From: an uncultured Collinsella sp. | Lineage (GTDB): Bacteria > Actinomycetota > Coriobacteriia > Coriobacteriales > Coriobacteriaceae | DNA: 6,453 bases | NCBI GenBank assembly: GCA_905208635.1 | Contig: CAJLPX010000058.1 | Location: 1-6,453 of the forward strand | Direction of reading: 5' to 3' | Shown here: one piece after another, positions 1-5,571 of the stretch | Numbering within the stretch: position 1 is the stretch's first letter | Layout: each line of letters opens with the position of its first letter | The notes under the pieces: model-generated | Seen by the model: the letters and a program-made list of their open reading frames with translations, nothing else | Told to the model about the DNA's origin: nothing | The model's database searches: none | Position numbers and translations under genes: made by a program

Positions 1-1379
1 CCCTGGAGGTAGGCGCGGCGGGTGATGCGCTCGTTGGTGCCGTGGACGCCGCGGTCGCACTCGTCATCGTCGACCACAAACGCCGAAAAACGAATGCATT
101 CGGAGCAAATGTGCTGGTAGTTGGCAGCGTCGGTCGCGCCGATCACGGTCGAGGGAACAATCGCCAACGGCTCGGATGATCCGTTTTCCTCCGTCCCCTT
201 TGGATCGCGGAAATAGCGGGCGGCGATGGAGCGAACCGCCTCGAGGCCGGGACCACCGATGCGCGGGGACGGCGAGGGCTCGGAGCTGCCGGGGCCCAGC
301 TCCACTTCGACACGACCGGCAAGGTCCGCCCCGGCAACCGCCTCACGGCAGCGCGCCACAACGTCGGCCACGCTCGTGCCCTCGAGCATGCGGAAGTTAA
401 TGTTGGCCCACATATCCTGCGGCATTACGTTGGCGCCGGCGCTGCCTCCCTCGATCTGCGTGGGCGCGCAGGTGGTCGTCACCAGCGGATAGAGCTTTTT
501 GCTGGCGAGGCACTCGCGCACGATGGCATCCCCGTTGGCGGCAATCTCATCCGCCGTGTAGAGCCCCAGCTCGACAAGCTGCGCGGCAAGCAGATCGGTC
601 ACGCGCGTCGGCCACTCGATATCGCAGATTGCGGTGATGGCACGGCTCAACACCTCGAGCGACGTGCCGCCGTAGGGGTTGGAAGAATGCCCACCCGCGT
701 TCTTTGTCTTGAGCACAATGTCGGCATAACCCTTCTCAGCCAGGTCGGCGTGCATGAGCCAACCCTCGCCCGCGTTGTACTCGGCAGCCGAAACAATACG
801 GTAGTCACCCTCGTCGATCAGATATTCAAGTTCAACACCGCGCTCCTCGAGCACGCGGCCGATAGCTCCAGCGCCGTACTGCGTGGTTTCCTCGTCCTGG
901 CCAAAGGCGAGCAACAGCGAACGCTTGTGCTCCCAGCCGTGCGCCAACGCATACTCAACCGCCTCGAGAATGCCTGCGACCTGATCCTTCATGTCGATAG
1001 CGCCGCGACCCCAAATGTAGGTGTCGTCCACCTGTCCGCTAAAGGGGGCGTGCGTCCAGTCGGCCTCGGTACCCGGCACCACGGGGACCACGTCCATGTG
1101 GCCCATGAGCATGACGGGTTTGAGGGCGGAGTCGGAACCGCTAAGCGTCACCAACAGCGAGTGGTCGATAAGCTCGACCTCGCCCGCCGCAAACACGCGC
1201 GGCCAGGCCTGCTGCATATAGGCGCGCAGGTCGTCGAAGGGCTGCCAGTCCACCGCCTCGGCATCCATGCTCGAGATGGTCGGAAACGACAGCACGCGGC
1301 CCAAGCGCTCGCACGCGCCGGCCTCGTCCATATCGGCAAAATCGTCCTCATGCGCAAAGAAGCGCCAAACCTCGGCCAT
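1..1379 (-). CDS. M20 family zinc carboxypeptidase (CPS1/PM20D1-like), C-terminus cut by window edge
   Basis: The frame is open from the ATG at 1379 to the window edge, giving 459 complete codons without a stop. The M20 di-zinc hydrolase signature is present in order. GHMDVVPV at residues 93-100 supplies H94 (metal) and D96. GRGAIDMKD at 124-132 supplies the bridging D129. DEE at 162-164 supplies the general base E163 and metal ligand E164. D189 in IDEGD is the next ligand, and HGTNE at 446-450 supplies the last metal His. The WGRG motif, the GVELEYLIDEG stretch and HGxNE near the end resemble yeast carboxypeptidase S and PM20D1, which hydrolyse peptides or N-acyl amino acids. Comparison with that family suggests only some 20-30 residues are missing. 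No signal peptide is seen, so it is probably cytosolic. The start is supported by AAAGGA four bases upstream. It lies 71 bases after the ABC ATPase gene, behind a terminator-like hairpin. Substrate is not determined; dipeptides or acyl amino acids are both possible. Confidence 0.94.
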   Translation of the reverse strand, partial: MAEVWRFFAHEDDFADMDEAGACERLGRVLSFPTISSMDAEAVDWQPFDDLRAYMQQAWPRVFAAGEVELIDHSLLVTLSGSDSALKPVMLMGHMDVVPVVPGTEADWTHAPFSGQVDDTYIWGRGAIDMKDQVAGILEAVEYALAHGWEHKRSLLLAFGQDEETTQYGAGAIGRVLEERGVELEYLIDEGDYRIVSAAEYNAGEGWLMHADLAEKGYADIVLKTKNAGGHSSNPYGGTSLEVLSRAITAICDIEWPTRVTDLLAAQLVELGLYTADEIAANGDAIVRECLASKKLYPLVTTTCAPTQIEGGSAGANVMPQDMWANINFRMLEGTSVADVVARCREAVAGADLAGRVEVELGPGSSEPSPSPRIGGPGLEAVRSIAARYFRDPKGTEENGSSEPLAIVPSTVIGATDAANYQHICSECIRFSAFVVDDDECDRGVHGTNERITRRAYLQ

Positions 1380-1402
1380 GACATCCTTTCGATTGTGACG
1401 AC

Positions 1403-1426
1403 AAAGGCCGCCCCACGGGAGCGGCC
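1403..1426 (-). terminator. GC-rich hairpin with short T run, probable (leaky) terminator of the amino acid ABC operon
   Basis: On the minus strand GGCCGC (1426-1421) pairs with GCGGCC (1411-1406). A further T-G and two C-G pairs are possible inside, leaving a loop of about three bases. The stem is followed by TTT at 1405-1403 and then GTCGTC. It sits 24 bases after the stop codon of the ATPase gene. The T run is short, so termination may be incomplete. A second, weaker hairpin (CCTGC/GCAGG, 1438-1426) abuts it. Because the peptidase start codon is only 23 bases beyond the T run, the structure could act as an attenuator or as an RNA-end stabiliser rather than a full stop. Its function is inferred from the sequence shape only. 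Confidence 0.6.
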
Positions 1427-1450
1427 CTGCAACGCAGGCGTTTGCGCCGG

Positions 1451-2236
1451 TTATTTGTCCTCGAGATAGCGAGAGAGGAACTCGCGAGTGCGCTGATGTT
1501 TGGGGTTGCCAAAGAGCTCGGCCGGCGCGGCGTCCTCGAGCACCACGCCCTTGTCCATAAAGACCACGCGGTCGGACACCGTGCGGGCAAAGGCCATCTC
1601 GTGCGTGACGACAACCATGGTCATGCCGTCGGCCGCGAGCTTGCGCATGACCTCGAGCACCTCGCCCACGATCTCGGGGTCGAGTGCCGAAGTCGGCTCG
1701 TCGAACAGCATGATCTGCGGACTCATGCACAGGGCGCGAGCGATGGCCACGCGCTGCTTTTGGCCACCGGACAGGCGACCCACGGCGGCGTGCGCGAACT
1801 TTTCGAGTCCCACGCTCGCCAGATGCTCCATCGCGACCTTCTCGGCCTCGGCCTTGCTCATCTTTTTGAGCGTGACGGGCGCGAGCGTGCAGTTGTCGAG
1901 CACATCCATGTTGTTGAACAGGTTAAAGCCCTGGAACACCATGCCGATGTCCTCGCGGAGTTTATTGATATTGCAGCGCTCGGCCGTAAGGTCCTGGCCG
2001 TGGAACCAGATGTGGCCCGCGTCCGGGGTCTCGAGCAGGTTGAGGCAGCGCAGAAAGGTCGATTTGCCCGAACCCGAAGCACCGATGATGGTGACGACCT
2101 CGCCGGGATTGACGGACAAGTCGATACCCTTGAGCACCTCGAGCGAGCCGAAGCTCTTGCGCAGGCCCTCGACGCGGATGAGTGACTCTTTAGTTTGTGC
2201 GGCGGCCGCGGTGCCGGTAGTGGCGGTATCTGCCAT
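1451..2236 (-). CDS. Polar amino acid ABC transporter ATP-binding protein (GlnQ/HisP-like)
   Basis: This is a 261-residue ATPase that energises amino acid import with the permease encoded just upstream. All ABC motifs are intact: Walker A GASGSGKST (52-60), Q-loop VFQGF (100-104, Q102), signature LSGGQ (155-159), Walker B IMLFDE (175-180), D-loop SALD (183-186) and switch histidine H212 in THEM. The FQGFNLF and THEMAFAR wording and the length are typical of the PAAT subfamily (GlnQ, HisP, ArtP type). The first 15 or so residues are an Ala/Thr-rich tail ahead of the ABC domain, which begins near LIRVEGL. The ATG at 2236 was chosen because GAGGAG lies seven bases upstream. An in-frame TTG at 2311 would overlap the permease coding end and has no matching support. 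The gene starts 22 bases after the permease stop, so co-transcription is likely. The amino acid transported cannot be read from the ATPase. Confidence 0.96.
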   Translation of the reverse strand: MADTATTGTAAAAQTKESLIRVEGLRKSFGSLEVLKGIDLSVNPGEVVTIIGASGSGKSTFLRCLNLLETPDAGHIWFHGQDLTAERCNINKLREDIGMVFQGFNLFNNMDVLDNCTLAPVTLKKMSKAEAEKVAMEHLASVGLEKFAHAAVGRLSGGQKQRVAIARALCMSPQIMLFDEPTSALDPEIVGEVLEVMRKLAADGMTMVVVTHEMAFARTVSDRVVFMDKGVVLEDAAPAELFGNPKHQRTREFLSRYLEDK

Positions 2237-2243
2237 GATGATT

Positions 2244-2249
2244 CTCCTC
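2244..2249 (-). promoter_or_regulatory. Ribosome binding site of the ABC ATPase gene (decides start)
   Basis: GAGGAG on the minus strand lies seven bases before the ATG at 2236, within the 22-base gap after the permease stop. It favours this start over the in-frame upstream TTG at 2311. Confidence 0.8.
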
Positions 2250-2258
2250 GTCTTAAGC

Positions 2259-3407
2259 CTAGTTAGAGCTGGGCAGCGTGGCAGGAGCCTCGGCGCCGAG
2301 CTTTTTGCCAAAGGCCTCGAGCAGGCGGCTCGCCACGAGCGTCAGGATCAGGTAGACCACGAGCGCCACGCAGTAGACCTCCATCTGGCGGTAGTACACG
2401 CCGGCGACGGTGGTGGTGGCATACATGAGGTCGAACACGCCGATGACCGAGAGCACCGACGAATCCTTGATGTTAATGATGAGCTCGTTGGTGAGCGCCG
2501 GAATCGCGTTTTTAATGCCCTGGGGGAACACGACCTTGCGCATAGCCTGCCACTGCGAAAGCCCCAGCGAGCGCGCTGCCTCGGCCTGGCCGGGATCGAT
2601 GGACTCGATGCCGCCGCGCAGGACCTCCATCATGTAGGCGGTGGAGTTGAGCGAGATGGTAACGAGGCCGGCGGTGAAGGTACTCCAAATCTGGTTGGCC
2701 TGGGCAGTCTCGAAGCCCATGCCGCGCAAAACGGTGAAGCCCGCGTAATAGATGAGCAGGCCCTGGACCATCATGGGCGTGCCGCGCACGATGGTGGAGT
2801 AGACGGTCGCAAAGCCGCGGCCGATGCTCTTAAAGAAGCGCACCAGGTCGTTGTCTACGCGGTCGAAGGTCTGAATACGCAGGAACACAAAGAGCAGCGC
2901 CAGGAAGAATGCGATGACGGTGCCGAAGGTGGCAAGCGCGATGGTGATCTCGATGCCACGGATGAAGAAGTCGCCGCTCTTGTAGGTCATGTAGACCAAG
3001 CTCGACAAAAAGTCGCTGGGGTTGGAATCCGAGACAATGCTCACCTGCACCAGATCGATAAACGACATGACGCAGCGGTCGACAAAGAAGATCGCCGCGA
3101 TGACGACCACGACATAGCTGCCCAGGCGCGCGCCGCGACGGAAACGCTCGGATGCAAACGGTGACTTTTCGCGATAGTCGCTCCAGTGCATAACCTTGGT
3201 GACGAGCGCTGCCGCCGACACGACGATCCAGGCCCAAAGAATCGCCCAAAGGCAATCCTGGAAGATGCCGGTGGGCGCCAAAAAGCTCAGCGGCGTGGGG
3301 TTGCGCTGGCTAAATGCCAAGCCGAGCGCCGCGATAACGCTCGTGCCCAGGTACACATAACGGTGGTCGGCCTTGATAAAGGAGGCCAGACGATTGATGC
3401 CTTTCAT
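2259..3407 (-). CDS. Polar amino acid ABC transporter permease with extra N-terminal membrane domain
   Basis: This 382-residue membrane subunit of the amino acid importer has two parts. The C-terminal part, from about residue 150, is a standard PAAT (HisM/GlnP) permease with hydrophobic segments near 152-176, 211-229, 242-262, 316-336 and 343-362. It contains RGTPMMVQ (208-215) and the EAA loop beginning EAARSLGLSQW at 276, which docks on the ATPase. The N-terminal 150 residues are additional, with three hydrophobic segments near 18-34, 51-70 and 97-119. They are followed by a polar stretch (120-150) that probably faces outside. Usual family members are about 215-230 residues, so this is clearly extended. 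GGGAGG lies four bases before the ATG and overlaps the stop of the binding-protein gene by one base; the gap is 9 bases, which suggests translational coupling. There is no frameshift or fusion scar. The role of the extra segments is unknown; they might fix topology or contact the binding lipoprotein. Confidence 0.95.
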   Translation of the reverse strand: MKGINRLASFIKADHRYVYLGTSVIAALGLAFSQRNPTPLSFLAPTGIFQDCLWAILWAWIVVSAAALVTKVMHWSDYREKSPFASERFRRGARLGSYVVVVIAAIFFVDRCVMSFIDLVQVSIVSDSNPSDFLSSLVYMTYKSGDFFIRGIEITIALATFGTVIAFFLALLFVFLRIQTFDRVDNDLVRFFKSIGRGFATVYSTIVRGTPMMVQGLLIYYAGFTVLRGMGFETAQANQIWSTFTAGLVTISLNSTAYMMEVLRGGIESIDPGQAEAARSLGLSQWQAMRKVVFPQGIKNAIPALTNELIINIKDSSVLSVIGVFDLMYATTTVAGVYYRQMEVYCVALVVYLILTLVASRLLEAFGKKLGAEAPATLPSSN

Positions 3408-3416
3408 GCTGCCTCC

Positions 3417-4343
3417 CTATGCCGGCTGACGGTCGAGGCACGCGTCCCACATTTGGTCGCGCTCCTCTTGGCTAATGCCCTTGAGTGTCTTGTCGATGAG
3501 CTTAAGCAGTTTGTCCGAGCCCTTGCGGCAACCGACATTTGCCGTGACCTCCTGCTTAAAGCCCTCGCCCTCGGCAAAGTGGATGGGGACGATACCGGGA
3601 TTTTGGGCCATATAGCCCTTTTCGTTCTCCGTGTTGTAGGTCACGGCGTCGCACGTGCCCTGCAGCAGATTCGAGAACACCGTGGGGACCGAATCGACCG
3701 GATTTTTGTGAACGACGCCCGGGATCTCGTCGATGACGGTATCGAGCATGGTGTCCTTTTGGCCGAGCACCGTGGCACCGCTGAAGTCGCTGAGCTTGGT
3801 CGCGTTTTGGTAGGGCGAGCCCTCTTTTACGAACAGGCCAAAGTAGCCGATAAAGTACGGGTCGGAAAAACCGACGGACTCCTCGCGCTCGGGCGTGGCG
3901 CTCATGCCGGCGATGATGAGGTCAATCTGGCCGTTGTTGAGCGAGTCGATAAGGCCCGAGAAGCTCTGCTTGACGGCAACGGGCTCGCCGCCGAGAGCCT
4001 TGCAGACGATCTTGGCGATCTGCACGTCGTAGCCATCGGCATAGGCGCCCTGCACGTTGTCGATGGGGATCGTGAACTCGCTGGCCTCGGAAACCTGCCA
4101 GTTGTACGGGGCGTAGGCCGCCTCCATGCCGATGCGGATCTTATCCTTGCCGATAACGGAATCGGACAGGTCATCGCGACCGCCGCCCGTCGTGGGCTGA
4201 ACTACTTCCAGCGTGGAGGGACGCTGGCAGCCGGCAAGTGCGCCGGCGACGACAGAAGCGCTCGCAGCGAGAGCGCTACCCAAAAAGATGCGACGGCTGC
4301 ATACCGGCTGTGGATGCGCGTCGCGCTGTTGTCGAGATTGCAT
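3417..4343 (-). CDS. Amino acid ABC transporter substrate-binding lipoprotein (SBP_bac_3 family)
   Basis: This 308-residue extracytoplasmic binding protein captures the substrate of the importer. Its N-terminus has SRRIFLG (16-22), close to the twin-arginine consensus, then a hydrophobic Ala-rich stretch and a lipobox LAGC with C39. It therefore looks like a Tat-exported lipoprotein anchored outside the membrane. After a Gly/Pro/Thr-rich linker (40-62) comes the family-3 fold: IRIGMEAAYAPYNW (69-82), GYDVQIAK (104-111), DLIIAGMSATPERE (141-154) and FSDPYF (159-164). R153 is the expected ligand-carboxylate arginine. In the second lobe the usual Asp that binds the ligand amino group appears to be N237 in TYNTE. 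The mature part has four cysteines (114, 231, 272, 302). The ATG at 4343 is preceded by GGGAAGG at six bases and places the signal peptide correctly; the in-frame ATG at 4484 falls in the upstream terminator hairpin. It is the first gene of the three-gene importer operon. Exact amino acid specificity is unknown. Confidence 0.95.
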   Translation of the reverse strand: MQSRQQRDAHPQPVCSRRIFLGSALAASASVVAGALAGCQRPSTLEVVQPTTGGGRDDLSDSVIGKDKIRIGMEAAYAPYNWQVSEASEFTIPIDNVQGAYADGYDVQIAKIVCKALGGEPVAVKQSFSGLIDSLNNGQIDLIIAGMSATPEREESVGFSDPYFIGYFGLFVKEGSPYQNATKLSDFSGATVLGQKDTMLDTVIDEIPGVVHKNPVDSVPTVFSNLLQGTCDAVTYNTENEKGYMAQNPGIVPIHFAEGEGFKQEVTANVGCRKGSDKLLKLIDKTLKGISQEERDQMWDACLDRQPA

Positions 4344-4349
4344 CTGGTG

Positions 4350-4356
4350 CCTTCCC
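4350..4356 (-). promoter_or_regulatory. Ribosome binding site of the binding-protein gene (decides start)
   Basis: GGGAAGG on the minus strand lies six bases before the ATG at 4343. The open frame continues upstream to 4484, but that region has no ribosome binding site and lies in the terminator, so this site fixes the start. Confidence 0.75.
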
Positions 4357-4425
4357 AATTTCGTTTTGCTGACAATAAGACAGGATATACGCCCGCAACC
4401 AGCAGCGCGGCATGTGCGCGAAAAA

Positions 4426-4455
4426 TTAATAGACACACGAGGACGATTGGCGCAA
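4426..4455 (-). promoter_or_regulatory. Weak promoter candidate for the amino acid ABC operon
   Basis: The minus strand has TTGCGC (4455-4450) and TATTAA (4431-4426) separated by 18 bases, matching the -35 and -10 consensus at 3 of 6 and 4 of 6 positions. The following run of Ts (4425-4421) makes this the most AT-rich part of the gap. It lies downstream of the strong terminator and would give a leader of about 75 bases. A promoter is needed somewhere between 4344 and 4486, but this exact placement is only a guess. Confidence 0.3.
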
Positions 4456-4485
4456 AGCAGCCTGCCCCATGTACCACTTGGCATG

Positions 4486-4527
4486 AAAAAGGCAAGGCAT
4501 AGACCTTCTGGTCATGCCTTGCCTTTT
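4486..4527 (-). terminator. Strong rho-independent terminator after the epimerase gene
   Basis: A perfect 14-bp inverted repeat has arms at 4487-4500 and 4514-4527 (AAAAGGCAAGGCAT and its complement). The interior can pair further through GACC/GGTC (4502-4505 with 4510-4513), leaving a TTCT loop and one bulged A at 4501. Read on the minus strand, the stem runs into TTTTT (4490-4486), the form of an intrinsic terminator. It lies 71 bases after the epimerase stop codon and separates that transcription unit from the importer operon. The A-rich and T-rich arm ends could also let it terminate plus-strand transcription, but no plus-strand gene is present to use it. Confidence 0.9.
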
Positions 4528-4598
4528 GAATGACAAATTGTCGCTCTGGGTGGCGCGCAGCGTCGACCGGTCCGTCGTTCGTTAGAACGGCGGAACCT

Positions 4599-5492
4599 CT
4601 AGAGCAGGGTGACGCTAAAGGAACGGATGTCGGTAGCGCCCGGTGCCAACGTGATGGTGTTGACCTTGTGCTCAAAGACATCGTCCTCGGTGTCCATGGT
4701 GGTGTGGCCGGTCCAGGGCTCGAGCGCCATAAACGGAGCGTCGTTGGCGGCAGACCACACGCCGATGTACTTAAAGTCCTCAAAGTCGATCTTGACGCCG
4801 TGGCCCGACTTGCGGCCGCGCAGCGTGAGCGTGGAGCCCGGAGTATCGGTGAACATGATGGCATCGTTATCGAAGCTGCGGTGCGTGATGGGCAGCACGT
4901 CCGAGTTATCGGGAGCCTTGTAGCTACCCTCGAACGTCATGAGACCGTCGGGCGTGATGATGGGAGCCTCGTTCGTCCAGGCCTCGGTAAACGCCAGCTC
5001 GTAATCCTCGAATACCTCGTCCTCGGCACCGGGGGCGGGCACGTTGAATGCGGGGTGGCCGCCCACCGAGAACGGCAGGTCCACGTCGCCGGTGTTCGCA
5101 ACGGCAAAGGTCTGGGTAAGCGTGGCGTCGCCGGTCAGGGCATAGGTCATGTTGAGCTTAAAGTGAAACGGAAAGGCCTTGAGCGACTCGGGCGTATCGG
5201 TGATCTCGTAGGTGACGGACGAGCCGTCCTCGGAGACCTCGACCAGCTTGTGCTCGACGATGCGCGCGAGTCCGTGGCGCGGCATCTCGCAGGTGCCGGC
5301 CGCAGACGTCGCCGTGTTGTTGCGCAGCGAGCCCACAATGGGGAACAGAATGGGCGCGTGCTTGCCCCAAAAGGCCGGGTCGCCCTGCCACAGATACTCG
5401 TTGCCGTTGAGGGCAAGGCTCGTGAGCTGGGCGCCCATGGAATCGATGGCCGCGGTAAGGCCGCCGCGCTTGATGGTGGTGACGGTAGACAT
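4599..5492 (-). CDS. Aldose 1-epimerase family protein (LacX-like mutarotase)
   Basis: This 297-residue cytosolic protein has a galactose-mutarotase type beta-sandwich; the family interconverts alpha and beta anomers of sugars or sugar phosphates. Visible family motifs are NEYLWQGDPAFW (31-42), APILFPIVGSLR (46-57), PRHGLAR (71-77), GGHPAFNVP (144-152, with candidate catalytic H146) and ALEPWTG (256-262, with candidate catalytic E258). The layout and length match the LacX-like branch better than classical GalM, which is usually longer. There is no signal peptide. The ATG at 5492 is preceded by GGAGGA at six bases; an in-frame TTG at 5516 would place that ribosome binding site inside the gene. 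It follows the membrane-protein gene by 79 bases in the same direction and ends before a strong terminator. No sugar-utilisation gene is beside it, so the natural sugar cannot be inferred. Confidence 0.93.
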   Translation of the reverse strand: MSTVTTIKRGGLTAAIDSMGAQLTSLALNGNEYLWQGDPAFWGKHAPILFPIVGSLRNNTATSAAGTCEMPRHGLARIVEHKLVEVSEDGSSVTYEITDTPESLKAFPFHFKLNMTYALTGDATLTQTFAVANTGDVDLPFSVGGHPAFNVPAPGAEDEVFEDYELAFTEAWTNEAPIITPDGLMTFEGSYKAPDNSDVLPITHRSFDNDAIMFTDTPGSTLTLRGRKSGHGVKIDFEDFKYIGVWSAANDAPFMALEPWTGHTTMDTEDDVFEHKVNTITLAPGATDIRSFSVTLL

Positions 5493-5498
5493 GCTACT

Positions 5499-5504
5499 TC
5501 CTCC
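5499..5504 (-). promoter_or_regulatory. Ribosome binding site of the epimerase gene (decides start)
   Basis: GGAGGA on the minus strand is six bases before the ATG at 5492, a near-ideal match. It rules out the longer frame beginning at the TTG at 5516, which would encode this same site. Confidence 0.85.
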
Positions 5505-5571
5505 AAAAGTAAACAACAGTGTCGAGGGCTATTGTCCCACTCTTGGCGGCGGGGTTGAGCGTCAGGCGCAG

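Noticed and set aside
687..1469. Plus-strand open frame of 260 codons opposite the M20 peptidase gene
   Set aside because: It overlaps the conserved M20 motifs on the other strand and shows no recognisable domain.
1500..3164. Long plus-strand open frame of 554 codons opposite the ATPase and permease genes, ending in a His/Asp-rich stretch
   Set aside because: It is antisense to two genes with complete family motifs. It has no domain pattern, no convincing ribosome binding site, and the composition expected from reading GC-rich codons backwards.
4405..4420. Small inverted repeat (GCGC/GCGC) in the leader of the importer operon as an operator or riboswitch element
   Set aside because: Only four base pairs in GC-rich sequence; expected by chance, and no riboswitch core is recognisable in the leader.
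4344..4484. Possible N-terminal extension of the binding protein from the in-frame ATG at 4484
   Set aside because: It would begin inside the terminator hairpin, lacks a ribosome binding site, and would push the signal peptide 47 residues inwards.
3186..4502. Plus-strand open frame of 438 codons opposite the binding-protein gene
   Set aside because: It is the reverse-strand shadow of a clear binding protein. Its composition (Arg, His, Asp, Val rich) is typical of antisense frames, and it runs through the terminator hairpin.
4530..5558. Plus-strand open frame of 342 codons opposite the epimerase gene
   Set aside because: The minus strand here encodes an epimerase with all its motifs; the plus frame is Gly/Arg/Val-rich shadow sequence.
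5493..5571. Promoter between the membrane-protein gene and the epimerase gene
   Set aside because: I looked for -35/-10 pairs on the minus strand in this 79-base gap and found no pair with acceptable matches and spacing, so separate or joint transcription stays open.
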